DNA of 64,000 nt from Gari tellinella (GCA_922989275.2 OV277868.1:17480291-17544290); one strand, 5' to 3'. Counted from the stretch's first letter, positions 1 to 12,290 are shown. Translations and numbers: made by a program. The notes: generated by a model from the letters alone, not told the origin.

Positions 1-242
1 TGTTAATTTTGACGCTTGAAAGCTTATGCTTATAATAGTTTTCTTATGCGTGCAAAGACATCTCAAGTTTAAACTACAACTTCATCAATTGTTAGCGGTA
101 TATAACGTTTATTATTATAATAAGCAAACAATAATTTTATAGTAATGATTTGTCTTCAAAATGTAAATGGTCACGGAATTCAAACGAGACACTCATTTGT
201 TTAATTTATAAAAACAGGATAAAGATTGATATTTTTCAAAAA

Positions 243-434
243 CAGTCGAACTTCGATATTTCGAACTCGGTTATGTCGAACATACCCGTATATCAAAGTT
301 AAACGTAGCTTAACCACGTTTAAATAATGAACTACGGGTATGTTTTATTTAACCGAGCATGAAATAATGCAATTCATGTATAGAAATATCGGTTACTTCG
401 AGTTAACCGAGTTTAAGATATCAAAGTTCGACTG
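243..434. mobile_element. Palindromic MITE with pogo/Tigger-like ends
   Basis: The ends read CAGTCGAACTT and AAGTTCGACTG, and the interior is a diverged inverted repeat around a central 'catacccgta...tacgggtatg' pair. A related copy at 48611-48805 has the same layout and is flanked by TA on both sides. No coding capacity. The pogo/Tigger assignment rests on the CAGT-CGAAC type of end and is an inference. Confidence 0.6.
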
Positions 435-1423
435 CACTTAATATTCTGTTATTGTGTATGAATATATGCCACGACCTGCCTATATATGTTAGATGAGATT
501 TGTCTTACTAATTGAGCCCAAAATAAAATCATCAGAGCTAATGGTATGACTTTGTTTTGTTTTACCTTTTCAATAATCTGAGACACCCGTGATCTGATAT
601 TGATTTAAAGTACGTAAAGGCAAGTACACTTGAGTATAGTTAATGTTACTTTGTGCAGTGTTTACATTTATGTTAAAAAATCATCTAATTTTAGTAATAC
701 GATAAGTGATATGTTTAGTCAAAATGTAAATACAATTTAATTGCTAAGTACATCTGTAATATGAAAACCCATTGCATCCCAATCAAAACCGTTCGAACAT
801 TCTTATCATCAATGTTTCTGTTCCAGAACACATTATGTAGTGGGCCATTCGATATATCTAAAAAATAAAACGACAAAAATCGCAAATATTAATAACATTA
901 AATGATGATAAAAAGTCAAACTTTTGAAATTGTTATATTTATTACAATCAAAATAGAAACCATGCTGAAATCTGATCGGACCCGACTCAAATTGGTTTGC
1001 CATCTTGATTCTGAGTTACTGGTTTAATTGTAAATCTTACTCTAAAGTAAACGAAAACAACTTGTTAGTCTATGTAAAATGAAAACACCCATACATAAGT
1101 AATAATGCATCCCGACTTCTGCTACATCTCTACACAAAATTTAATATATAAACAGAATTGTGTTCTCCTTGAAGGAAATATCATTGAGCAAGGTCATAAC
1201 CACAAACATTTCAACAGAAATTGGTTTTTCAAAGTCACGCGTTTGAGGTAGTGACCTAGATCAATACGATTACTTAGAAGAACTCATTTATGTTGTAATT
1301 ATCCATTGTGCATGTTGACAATACGTTCTTGGCCAACTCCGTTCAAAAACTTAACCTTGCCAATGCCACACGCGTCCAAGATGGCATACGTATCTGACCG
1401 CTTTAATTCTGTGTCAGATATGA

Positions 1424-1637
1424 TTAACCCTTTCAATGCCTTACTCCATGTCAAATAGATATTTGCGAACATATTGGATCCTGGTCATACACCGCGTCAC
1501 GCGGTTTATGACCAGGATCGAAACTGTTTGACACTCTTTTCAATATTTCTTAAGTCAAACTGCTTAATATTTCATTTAAGAAATAAAGTAGACAGCAATT
1601 TATTGAAATTGATAACGTAATGGCAGCGAAGGGGTTA
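1424..1637. mobile_element. MITE with TTAACCC ends and hairpin core
   Basis: Starts with TTAACCCTTTCAATGCC and ends with GGCAGCGAAGGGGTTA, giving imperfect inverted ends. The centre at 1466-1531 is a variant of the window's recurrent hairpin, with arms 'gatcctggtcat' and 'atgaccaggatc'. A similarly placed relative lies in copy B around 33210-33480, so the insertion probably predates the duplication. Confidence 0.6.
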
Positions 1638-1975
1638 CCTCGACTATCTGTTGAGAATGACATTTAACAGTTAACATGTTTGATGCATTCTATGTCTCTA
1701 ATTTGGGTTTTATGTCTTTGAATATGCCCTTACAAAACAAGTTGTAAACATTTAACATCGATTAAAAACAAACTAATACCGAGACCCAATACAGTCAAAC
1801 CCCCATACTGAGTTGGAACAAGAATTATTTACAAACAGAAAAAAAGTTTCAGACTATGATGATGAGTTACGTAAACGGAAGTATATATCCAAGATAAAAC
1901 GTTTTAATTAATGTGCAGCTGTTTAAGAACACATATTTACCGAACATGAAACTTTGCATGAAACCATTGCACACA

Positions 1976-2008
1976 TGACGTCATGATGATGACGTCATTA
2001 TGACGTCA
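1976..2008. promoter_or_regulatory. Cluster of three TGACGTCA (CRE-type) palindromes
   Basis: Exact TGACGTCA octamers lie at 1976-1983, 1990-1997 and 2001-2008. This is the consensus site for CREB/ATF bZIP factors. They are about 1.1 kb upstream of the promoter-like block at 3091 of copy A. Function is inferred; the cluster could equally be the remnant of a short tandem repeat. Confidence 0.35.
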
Positions 2009-3090
2009 TGACAACGGCAATAACAAACAATGCTGTTAACATTATTCTCTTTTATTTTATGGCTGAATGCATGTAACAAAAATGTGACGTGTGTTTTGAC
2101 GTGATTTTCTTTGAAAAAGGCCCTTAGGTCGAAATATTAGAAAAGAGCAGTTTATATATTAATACAAATCTGAATCGTAAAGGGCAGTTTACTCTTTGTG
2201 TTTGTTTCACTTATACGAGGGTACGGTTGGGCAGTGACATACTTCGTTCACGATCCTGCATAACTCGTCCGTTCAGCAAAACTGCAGTAATACAGACTAA
2301 GATCAGTATAACGTGGTAGATGAACTAAATGTCTTATAATTGCACTTTTAAAAAAAAGTGGTTTGCATGTTTAGTAAATCAGAACACCAACTTGATTTCC
2401 CCAAATAATTAACAGAAAACGCGGGACAAAAGAAACAATGATTGAACATCATTTATACGTGCATTGGTCATTTATAATGCTTAATTTGACAGATATTTAA
2501 TATGCGTGTTTCTTCATCGGTTCATTACTGCTTCCGAAACCGTAAATATTTTACATAAAATTCCAATCTCCACACAACGAACTAACCTAAAAGTCAAAAA
2601 GACGGAAAAATAAGTCTCATGTCTTTTAGACATCTGCACATGATCGACATAATTGAATAAGGCATGCCTACTGTTTATTTAAAGCAACGGTGTAAATATT
2701 AAAAAACAACTGTCTTTATGGTTAACAAATTACGTACCCTAAAAACTACTTGTAATTGCTTTACAAACGATGTTTGGAAACGAAATTACTGATCAATGTA
2801 TACACAGTTTTGTTTGGCACATAGTTGTTATCCGTTATTTATGATACCATATGCACTGCTCATGAACAAATGTACATATTTCTTAAACTACCTACGTAGA
2901 CCTGACACATTTGATAGACACTATATTCGCAATTTAAATTCCTATATCAAGCCGATTACTAGTACCTAGAATTGGTACCAATCAATGAGACGGTAACCAA
3001 TTAAAACAGTGAAAAAATAATCAAGGGCAGATGCTGTATGTTAATTATGTTTGGCCCTAAGGGTGCGTCTAAAATGTCAATATCTTTAAT

Positions 3091-3180
3091 AATCACGTGA
3101 TCAAATGTTTTTGGCAGAAGCACTGTGTTTGTATCTATAAATAATTTGTGAATATATAACTTAATATTTTAGGGTTGTTA
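3091..3180 (+). promoter_or_regulatory. Promoter-like block of gene A (CACGTG plus TATA)
   Basis: CACGTG at 3094-3099 lies within 'aatcacgtgatcaaatg', and TATAAATA lies at 3136-3143. The 42-nt offset between the two is the same as in the copy B promoter (37018 and 37060), and the flanks align. Whether it is still used is doubtful because the exon that follows has decayed. Confidence 0.5.
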
Positions 3181-3199
3181 GGCCGTATTCTCTCCTACG

Positions 3200-3250
3200 G
3201 TGATTAAATAAGGACACTTATATTATAAGATATCGATTGCTAAAATAATA
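3200..3250 (+). pseudogene. Decayed first exon of CYYR1-like gene A
   Basis: This stretch aligns with the signal-peptide exon of gene B (37149-37194): both follow 'cggt', contain an A/T-rich stretch and a 'gcta' before the donor position. Here no ATG is present, an in-frame TAA occurs, and the donor reads 'gctaaaat' where B has 'gctaggtaag'. I infer that the exon is dead. Gene A must then use another first exon, not found here, or be non-functional. The alignment is by eye over a short divergent stretch. Confidence 0.45.
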
Positions 3251-4600
3251 TTCTTTTTCGTTAACTGAATATTTTCGAACATTCATCACCATCATGCGAA
3301 TCGTATAATCACGAAATATGTCATTGAGCTTTAGTACCAAAGACATTTTACTGAGGATTTAAGTCAACGCTTTTACAGACAGAAAACAAAATAAAAAATT
3401 AGCATTTAGAGTGAAACACATATTCAACCATCTTCCCGCATTCGAAAGTCAATTAGCTATGTATTCGTGCTAAATACACACGATCGCACCTTCTATCATA
3501 ACATAACATAATTATAGTTATTGTAATAGACGTTGTATTGTAATAATTGTCGAACATATATTATTTTGAAAGTAGATTTGTATGACAGAATTTGCCCAGT
3601 GCTGATTCGAAATTACGATAACATTGGCTCTGATGCACTACTATTGACAAGAACTAATGCTTTTTAAAACAAGGTGAATGCTTAATGTACGGCTGAGGTA
3701 ATGAAATGCAGTTTACTCCTAAATGAGTTGTGTATTTTCGTCCTGCATTATATGCTTTGTACAAAAAACAATTGAAAGTTATTAATTAATTAATGTAGCC
3801 CAAACTATAGTTAACAGAACAATGAATACTGTTATGTAATCAATATATTTAAGATATCGTAATCAACGTAAGTCATATTGTTTTAAACATTATAGTGAAC
3901 CATTTCGATTTTAGAACAGACATATAAATATCATGTTTCACTATAACAGATGAATCAAAACCGTAACCAAGCGACAGCAAACATTCTTATTTTAATGATA
4001 CGCTTAGTGCCCCTCTAGGATGTAGCACAGGACACGACAGGACGCGCAGAATATCGTATATCCCTTGTTATACCTATTGTTGGTTTGTAATTATAGTTGT
4101 TTTGATATTTTACGTCTTTTCGTATGCCCCTTTGTCCCATGTCTATATAGAAGTGTCGTTTTTAAGAGGATAAAGTAGGCAGTGTAGTTCATATCATCAA
4201 TTACTACGTACGTCCCTTCCCACCCTTTGTAGTCTAAGACTACTTTCCAAACCAACGCTATTCCGTTTTACAGTTCAGAATATCTTGGTTGTAAGAGGTG
4301 TTTGGGTCTTTCGGAAGTTAAAAGATGTCAAACTTTAAAAACATACGGAGGTAATTGATTGTAAATAGACAGTTTAGAAAAAATCGATCATATGTTTATA
4401 GAATTTGTTTAAAATACACAAAATGTGCAATAACCTGCGTCCTTTGGATTCATACAATCGTGAAACCTAGACAATAAACTATTAAGGTACGATTTTGCTA
4501 TCCGAACGACTCTGTCTGTATCCTGATTGTGACGCAATTCCGTCATTTACCTGTTAATGGCTACAATCGCTGTACAGAGTTACTATAGGGAATAACTCAT
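3251..4600. other. Intron-1 remainder of copy A, no gene seen
   Basis: AT-rich sequence; the first part (about 3260-3350) still aligns with the start of intron 1 of gene B. No exon with splice signals, structured RNA or recognisable repeat family was found. Confidence 0.4.
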
Positions 4601-4638
4601 TATTTCGGTGAAAAAGAGTTTTGAGAATCTAAGTAATT

Positions 4639-6150
4639 TTGAAAATTTGCAACCTAATCTGCAGTTTGGCCTACCACATCGTGTTACTTTGTATGAAGAT
4701 TTGTTTTGTGTCTGTGAATTTGGCCCTTGTTAGAATTCTTTTTAAAGTTGGCAGTTGTCTTTTGCTTTTAATAATGTTTGTGTTGGAAATGATATTATTC
4801 ATGGTTTCGTCTGATTGTAGAATATTGAAATTATTTTTCAAAATCGGGAACATTTCAGTATTAGTTGGATTGTGTGTTGAGACGAAAGGAATGCTTTCTT
4901 TCTCAGTTTTGTTTTTTACCTTTAAAAGTGTATCTCTTGAAAGTCTTGTAGCTTTTTTTATTCCAACTTTAACTAATTTTTTGGGGTAATTTCGTGACAA
5001 AAGAGATTGTTTTAATTCCTGCAATCTTGTATATTACATACCTTCATTAGATACAATTGTGGAAATTCTACGGGCAAGGTTATACGGAATGCTTACTTTA
5101 GTATGTTTAGGATGACAAGAGTGAAAATTAAGGTACTGTTTAGAGTCTGTCTCTTTAAAGTAAATGTCATTGGTTATTTGTGTTTCATTTTTTAATATGA
5201 GTATATCCAGGAAGGGAAGCTCCTGGTTATTTACTTCAATTGTAAATTGAATGTCTGGATGGAGGTTATTTATCAGATTGTGGAATGTTTTAAGTCCTTC
5301 TTTAGATTTTGTCCAAAACACAAAGCAGTCATCTAAAATAATTTTCCATGCGTTTTTTTATGTATGTTGCAAAGTCGTCGTTGAAGATATTTTTAACTTG
5401 TGAATACATTTTTTGCTCTAGATATTCTAGTACTAGTGTTGCATATGTCGGTGCAAATTTTGTCCCTATTGCTGTACCTTTGACCTGGTTATAAAAAGTT
5501 TCATTTAAATGTTCAAGTATTATTTTGATTTCTTCCATGATGAAGGCCTTATTAAATCTCCTATGAATGAGGTCTGGATATTTATTCAACCAGTAATTTA
5601 TAGCTTCTAAACCTAATTTATGTGAAATGTTAGTATATAAACTTGTGACATCGAAGGAAACTATTAAAGTATTTGCAGGAACTGATTTTGGAATATAATT
5701 CAAGAAATTTATATCATCTCGGACATAACTGTCGACATGTTTAACAAGAGGTTTTAGCAGGATGTCTATGAGGTTACTTAAGCGGTGAGTTTCGCAAACT
5801 GGTCCTGCCACTATTGGCCGGAATGTTAGATCTTCGGGATCTTTAAGTTCCAAATAATTGTTTTGGGTTTCTTTGCATTTTTCCTTTATAAACGAGCTTT
5901 TATGAATTTTTGGTAAGCCGTAAAAGGAACTTGATTTACATTCAAAATTTGTTATATAGTCCACCTCATGTTTTGTCATATTTGGTGCCAGATCTAAGAG
6001 TTTATGAAGCTTTTTAAGTGTTTGTTTTGAACAAGTTGCTTCTGTAGTGCAGTAAACGTTTTTGTCATTAAGCATTTCAGATATTTTTCGTTTTATTCAT
6101 AATTACAATTCCACCCCCTTTGTCTGCTTCTTTGATAATTATATTGTTAT
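4639..6150 (-). pseudogene. Penelope-like reverse transcriptase, frame-broken
   Basis: Motifs in order on the minus strand: IKEADKGGGIVIMNK (6150-6089), FYGLPKIHK and RPIV (about 5925-5800), SFDVTSLYTNI with the first catalytic Asp (about 5655-5625), the AIGTKFAPTYA motif (about 5470-5440), then LDDCFVFW with the catalytic Asp pair (about 5337-5315), reached only after a frameshift near 5340. Further on come PFLDILI, QYLNFHSCHPKHTK and a C-terminal RAKF/CGRPNC region split by another frameshift near 4670. These motifs are characteristic of Penelope-like elements rather than LINE or LTR reverse transcriptases. With several breaks it cannot encode one continuous protein. Confidence 0.85.
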
Positions 6151-7125
6151 CCTGTGTCGATGATTTTGTAGCTTCCCTTTCTCTTAATGAAATGTTATGT
6201 TTAATCTTTACTGATGGGTTAACTGGTATCTTTTTAGTAATATCTATGTATTCATCTTAAACTTTATTTCTGCCTTTAGGGGGTTGAAAATCACTTAATT
6301 GCGTACTAGAGAGTCGTCATTTACACCCTGTTTAATAGAGATTTTTTTTTTAATTTAAGTCTCCTATGGAAGTTCGAAATATCAGATTCTAGTTCTTGAT
6401 GGTTTGGTCTTTCCGGAGTAGGTGTAAATTTTAGGCCTTTAGAAAGTATTTGAATTTCGTAATTTGTTAGGTTTCTATCGGAAAGGTTGAATATTTTAAT
6501 TTGGTTAGATGTTATTTTGGTCAGGTTAGCTTTTCTGTGCTCGCGCTCTCCTCTAAAAGATCATCATCTGGGTCTTCAATGACGTACCTGTTTATTGTTG
6601 GTTCCATTGCTTGTCTAATAGTTTGTGTTCTTTCTTGTATTTTGTTTGTATTGTTTCTTTGTGGTTGTCTTTCATATGTGTCCATTTTGGATATAAGTTT
6701 GCTGGTTCCTTCTTTCATGTCCACTTGGCACTTGGTTGTTTCTTACTGTCGGTACTTCTCGGACGAATGTCGTGGGAGTTCTCGGTTTGGAATTATTCAC
6801 AGCTTGTGCGTATGTTCTTTGGTTGGTGCCATGCCCTTGATCGTTTGTGTTGAACGTGTCTTCTTGAGGTTTGAAGAAAGGATTCTTATCTTTGTGTTCT
6901 GTTATAAATTTCCGTTCATAATTTTTCAACCAGGTTTCATTTTTGTTCCATCGTCGGAGTGAAATATTTTCATTGTGTTTAGTGTGTGCCTTCCACCAGG
7001 TTTTCAAGAGTTTTTGTACTTCACCATGAGACTTCTGTTCGATAAGTGAAAATATTTGGTTATCTATTGCTTCATACCTTGACTGATGTTGTTCGGCTCT
7101 TAATAAATATATGTTCTGGGGGAAG
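4639..7125 (-). mobile_element. Decayed Penelope-like retroelement
   Basis: Read on the minus strand, the element begins near 7090-7125 with an N-terminal region (RRWNKNETWLKNYE-type motif) and runs through the reverse transcriptase to about 4639. Frame breaks separate the N-terminal part, the RT core and the C-terminal part. It ends shortly after a Cys-rich motif (CGRPNC...GC) that in the family precedes the GIY-YIG endonuclease; no GIY-YIG domain is visible, so the 3' end appears truncated. The 5' edge lies about 20-60 nt upstream of the exon 2 acceptor of gene A. The element is absent from the same intron of gene B, so it inserted after the duplication. Confidence 0.8.
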
Positions 7126-7148
7126 CTAATTTGTTGTTTTCGCTTCAG

Positions 7149-7248
7149 CGTCATCGACCCATTGCAAGGAAACATGCGAGACGTTTGTAACGTACTACAC
7201 GTATTGCCGAGATGGTTACGAATGTTGCAATGATGACAATAAATGCTG
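7149..7248 (+). CDS. CYYR1/Shisa-like gene A, exon 2 (Cys-rich ectodomain)
   Basis: A 100-nt exon between acceptor 'ttttcgcttcag' and donor 'gtaaat'. Entered in phase 1 and left in phase 2, it encodes 33 residues with seven Cys (the last completed by exon 3): ASSTHCKETCETF...YCRDGYECCNDDNKCC. The YC-x-DGY-x-CC-x(n)-CC pattern matches exon 2 of genes B and C in this window and small CYYR1/Shisa-like secretory-pathway membrane proteins. There is no stop and all cysteines are intact, which argues against simple decay even though exon 1 of this copy looks dead. The Penelope-like element ends just upstream. The molecular role of these bivalve proteins is not known to me. Confidence 0.8.
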
Positions 7249-7260
7249 GTAAATATACGC

Positions 7261-9065
7261 AAATACACTATTGAAGAAACTTCTTTATCTTAGGTGAATG
7301 TTGATTGAGAAAACTATACAGGTACATACATATTTTAACCGACTTTTGAAGACATCTCCTGAATACCTTTCGATCATAACGCCTTGCCACACAATTTCCT
7401 TGCAAAAAGCATGGGTTTTGTGGACATGTCGGTAGCAAAGAACCATTGAAGCGTCTCATGTGAGAACCAGCTTTTATATTTGATAGGTTGGTACGAAATA
7501 ACTATTGAAAAGCACTAGAGTATGAGTATAAACTAGGCCTCACCATGTAAACTGAGATTGGTATACCCGCCGGCAGCTTGTGCTGCATGCTTTGACAGTA
7601 ACATTTACACATATCGAGAACAAGGGGGCACTCCATCAATGGACTGGGGAGACATCTTTAAAAAACATATTGTAGACAGTACATCACGCACAAAAACTAC
7701 ACTTGGTATCACACAAAACGTTTGTGTGTGCTAAATTGATAATTTAACGTCGCTCTGACGATATATCAGGACTATTCAGTCACCATTTCTAATAAAATTT
7801 CTGAAATGGATGCTCACAGTCTGCAGAGCCACACGTATGTTTGTTTTGAGAGATGGTTTGTCGCTTACATGCAATACATAAACAAAACGGGCACCAGCCA
7901 GTAAAAGTCTCAATAAGCACATTCACACACGAAGGTTTATCTAGATCTCAAATGAATGGCGATATAGTCTATGTTGTACTGAGAAATAAAACAATTCGGT
8001 CGGTCTGTGAATGTCGATGGAAAATCTTCACATTTGGTCTATTCTTTGTGTAAGTGACCTGGAAAGCCAATTGGGTCAGTGAAAGTCTCTCGTGTACGGC
8101 TTCAGAAAAATTATGACGCGTGCTGCGAAGAGTTGAGTGTTTTGATCCTCTTGTCAGAAAGACTCCGATTTCTCATGTTCCCTGCCTCCTGAATGTATTT
8201 TATGATTGCAAGGGACCAACCACAGGACAGAAAATCTTTAGGTAATCGATCTCTGTCAAATTATCCTTACATGCCATATCCACCAGAGATGCCGCTTTCT
8301 AATGACAAACACACTGTTTTTCTTGGTCAGTTGCAGTAACTCAGGTGTATATATCATGTCTTTTGATTTTATGTGAAGAATACGTCTCAGATATCTAAGA
8401 TGAAAGTTTGAGCTTCTTTACATATAGTCTCACTGCTGAACACTATATTATTCCATATGCATGCTTGGGGGACGTGACTTTTGATCTCTTTCGCAAGGTT
8501 TGAACTGTTAAAACATTTAATCCAGTTTGACATCACTCAATCTGCATTGAAATCATGATGGTCAGTTCAGCATTTCGAGATATTATGTTACTGCTTAAAA
8601 ACATTACCCCAGTCTTTCCAATATTCCCCACATTGTTTTCACTAAGCGTGAAAGTAACTGTAAGAGCATGAAAACTATGGCCTAGCTAACTCATTGTGTT
8701 AAGAGAAGCCCTGACATACTCAAATTCAAAGGTTGGTTGTTGTTGTTGTTTTTAAAAAAAACATCAAAAATAAGAGACGGATTTCAAATGGTATGCTTCA
8801 TTGATTTTTTCTAAGATATTCAGCAGGTTTTGCATGGTAATTTGTCATTTTACCGACCACCTAGATGCAACCACACACGCAAGGTTAAGTAATAACTTGA
8901 AGACAGCGTTTATTTGTAATAATTTGACAGTAATGTAAGCTCGAGAAACTTCGAAGTGAGCCGCGTGGGTCACTTATTTCTTTGTTATGCCCTTAATGTA
9001 GACTTGAAGTTTGGCATGAAAAATCAAGTAACTGATGAAACAGTTATAGAATATCGTGCGCTTAG
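7261..9065. other. Intron 2 of gene A, 5' part; no gene seen
   Basis: No supported exon. The stretch around 7800-7910 ('gctcacag-ctgcagagcc') aligns weakly with 40366-40450 in intron 2 of gene B, as expected for duplicated intronic DNA. Short open frames here have no recognisable domains. Confidence 0.4.
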
Positions 9066-9069
9066 ATGT

Positions 9070-10374
9070 TTAGCTCACCAGAGCACAAAGTGCTCAATAT
9101 GAGCTATTGTGATACCGCTCTGTCCGGCGTCCGTCGTCCGTACGTCTGTCTGACTGTCTTTCTGTCCGTTCGTCCGTCAAAAATTGTAAACGACTCCTAC
9201 TCTAAAACCAACAGCCCAAGTGTAACCAAACTTAGTCAGATGCATGCTGTTGGTTTGAGCTTCAAACGATGTTCAAATTAAGTGGGTGGGGATAGTGGTC
9301 TTGTTGCCATGGCAACCGTGCACAATATCTAGATACAAAATCTTCTTCTCCGAAAATAAAGGTCCGATTTCTATTTGGTTTTCACCAAAATGTATCCTAA
9401 TAGATAGACTTCAAAATTTGTTGAAAGAATAATGATCCGTTAAAAATCATGACCGCCAGAGGGCGAAGTCATTTTCGGTGTTCTGAAATATCGAATAGAA
9501 ATTAAAAACCTTCTAACCTTCTATTTTTGGCTATATCTTTATGAAAATTTGTCAGTGTCATGTACTTGATAAAGTTATGTAGGGTCATTTAGTAGGTTTG
9601 TAGGTCAAATTGCAGAAAAGCAATTTATTACTGCAAAGGCCATATGTTTTGCTTAATCTTCTTAAAACTTTCTTAGAATGATTATCTTGACAAAAGCTAA
9701 GCTTTTTGTTAATATGGGTTACATAAGGTTAAAAAGTAGGTCAGTGGATCAAAACAAAGAAAAAGCTTTTAACACTACAGGAGCCATATGTTTCGCTATA
9801 ATTTCATAACATTTTCTCAGAGTGATAACCTTCACCAAAACTAGGCAATGTAGTATTATTGATTACTAGGGGTCAAAAAGTTGGTCAGTAGATCAGACCA
9901 TAGGAAAAGCTTCAAAGTTCTCTAGGGCCCGAATCGTTTGCCCTATATTCATGAAACAACTTAAAGTTTATCACCTTGACAAAATCTAGGTCATTTGTGA
10001 ATATGGGTTATAGCTCAATAAATAGTAGGTCAGTAGGTCAAGTCATACAAAAGCCTTCTGAACACTTAAGGGGCCATACTTTTAGCCCTAATTTCACGAG
10101 ACTCGCTCAAAAGATTCACCTAGACATAAGGTAGTTAGTGTATGATTATGAGTTGTTATGAGGTCAAAAAGCAGGTCATTAAGTCAAATAATAGAAAAGG
10201 CTTATGAAACGTCTAGTTCATAAGGAGTACACACATCAACAATATTCTGACACATTTGCTTCTTGTGACAAGGTTCTAGTGGGGGTATTAATCACCTTTA
10301 GTGATAAAGTCTAGTTCAAATTGGGAATTTTGTATTCTGGTGAGCGCCTTAGAGCCCATTAGGATCTTGTTTTG
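9070..10374 (+). mobile_element. Long non-coding interspersed repeat of bivalve type
   Basis: Begins with TAGCTCACCAGAGCACAAAG, runs through a 'gtccgtcgtccgt' tract and a series of sentences like 'taggtcagtaggtca', and ends with CTGGTGAGCGCC followed by 'aggatcttgttt'. The first and last bases form short inverted ends (AGCTCACCAG / CTGGTGAGC). I recall very similar repeats being widespread in bivalve genomes; the class is not clear to me. No coding frame. Lies in intron 2 of gene A and is absent from gene B. Confidence 0.6.
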
Positions 10375-10584
10375 TGAATTGTGTTTAACTCCTCAATATA
10401 TCATATGACAGCTCACTTTTAAATAACAAAACTGTCACCTTAGTTTTAAACAACGCTTTTGCTTAAATGATTATAGTTATTTGTCTCACCGTCAAATAGA
10501 AGGTGTGATTTTGCTGATACCTTTTATGTTCGTATTTCAGTCGATGTTCGAACAGTGTTTCTTTGATTTTGATTTGATTTATTT

Positions 10585-10850
10585 TGATTTTACGTCGCTT
10601 TTAACAGTATTGCAGTCATATCGCGACGTCCAGCTAATTACAGGTGGAGGAATACCCCAGAAGCCCTTTATGCACTGTTTCAGACACAAATCAGCAACTG
10701 TGTAGAACCACCGACCTTCCGCAAGCCAGCGGTAAGGCTTCCCCACATGAAAAATCCGAACGACCCTACTGAGATTCGAACTCACAGCGGTGAGGAGCTT
10801 AGTGATGTAAGTCACAGTGACTATACCACTAGGCCACGGAGGCCCCAGTG
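10585..10850 (-). mobile_element. tRNA-derived SINE, minus orientation
   Basis: On the minus strand it starts at about 10850 with a tRNA-like head. A box A-like TGGCCTAGTGGTATAG is followed by a box B-like GAGTTCGAATCTC. The body contains GGAAGGTCGGTGGTTCTAC and the tail ends in 'gcgacgtaaaatc'. The body resembles the SINE core shared among bivalve SINEs, but I cannot name the subfamily with certainty. Lies in intron 2 of gene A. Confidence 0.75.
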
Positions 10851-11436
10851 TTTCCTGGAACTTCAATAATCATTACACCAACATTCACTTGGCAGAATGG
10901 CCAGGGTACCGTTTGACTAACATTGCGTAAGTTTGAACGTAGGAATTTGCGTAACTTTACGCTTCCGACAATATTTACGCAAATTCTTAAACTGTATTAC
11001 TAAAACTTCGTAACTTTCAGATTTTGCGTACGCAATTTTTTAACGTAACTCTTCAATCGGATGTAGATCTAGTAACTTTGCTTAACTAATTGGGGCTGAT
11101 TGATAGGTCCCTTTAATGCAAGAAGGCCCGAATTAGGCCGTTTGAGCATAAAATAATGTTTCTGCGATTACCTCCCTTTATTTACATTATATTATTTTTT
11201 CCTTTGTTTTAACTTATATGGGTGATTGAACTTTTAAAAGTGTCAAACACAGCTTTTATAATGGCAATTATATCAAAAAAGGAATAAATTTAATACAATT
11301 CTTCCAAACAAATATATTAATTTAAAACGTATTAAGTTTTTAGAAATTTATACTAGAGTTTTGTTCATGTTGACAGAATTGGGTCAGATTCGTGTTGTAG
11401 CGATAAACTTGTTCGCGATTGCCAAATAGGTTTAAG

Positions 11437-12290
11437 TTAACGTTGGGTCGCTAGTTCAAGCTCAATTGTCACCAAATCAAATAAATAGATTCTGATTGCC
11501 CGAGTACCCACATATAGAGGATATTGAATGAGTGTTTTTTCAGTAATGAATTTATTGAACGAGTTGGATAAAAATGATATTTTGCGAGCCTTGGCGAGCA
11601 ACATATAATTTTTATCCAACGAGTTCAATAAATTTATTACTGAAAAAACACGAATTTGATATCCTATTTATCACATAAACACCAAATGATACGAAAATCC
11701 GAACGGTCTTACTTTCACTTTTGCCCTCGGCTCTATGGAAAACGATTCGCCATAGGTGTTATTCGGTTTTATTCATCCGAAGGTAAAAACACCTACCAAG
11801 CTAAAATAAAGAAAATCAACATCAATGTGTTGCGAAAAGACTTCTCCGATACCATATTAAAATTTTAAATTAATATTTAATTTAAAACTGTTCTTACTGA
11901 CTAAAATTGATCATTTGACGGTTAGAGTCAAGTTTTGTTTTCAAAATAACGTCGTTATAGCAACACGACGTCATTATCATTATAACGTCTGAATTTGAAA
12001 AACTGTCTGAGTCACTGTTATAACAGAGCTCTACAGAGCATAATTTGCAGCCTGAGTTTGCGGGACTGCTCGGGATAATGTTTTTAGGACACTTGGAAAT
12101 GTTTTAAAACCCTAGTGGTGATCTTATTTTGTCTAGATATTCTTAACTGATTTAAAGTCGGCGTAGTAATACAGTATTTTGGTGATTCGAAAATTAGTAT
12201 AAAATATATGCCCAGTGGGCCATACGATTTTTACGGCCCTCTATATTTTGCACGTTTATGTGATAAATAAATTTATTGAATCTAAACTCT
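11437..12290. repeat. Foldback region with nested palindrome
   Basis: At 11532-11651 an inverted repeat of about 44 bp per arm (GTGTTTTTTCAGTAATG ... CATTACTGAAAAAACAC type, with small differences) surrounds a loop rich in 'gcgagc'. A second pair, 'tttatcacataaac' near 11667 and 'gtttatgtgataaa' near 12254, suggests a larger element with inverted ends about 600 bp apart. No transposase seen. Exact limits are uncertain. Confidence 0.45.

Noticed and set aside
6672..7459. Minus-strand frames overlapping exon 2 of gene A
   Set aside because: The part below ~7125 is the Penelope-like N-terminal region; the part above is antisense to exon 2 and not a separate gene.
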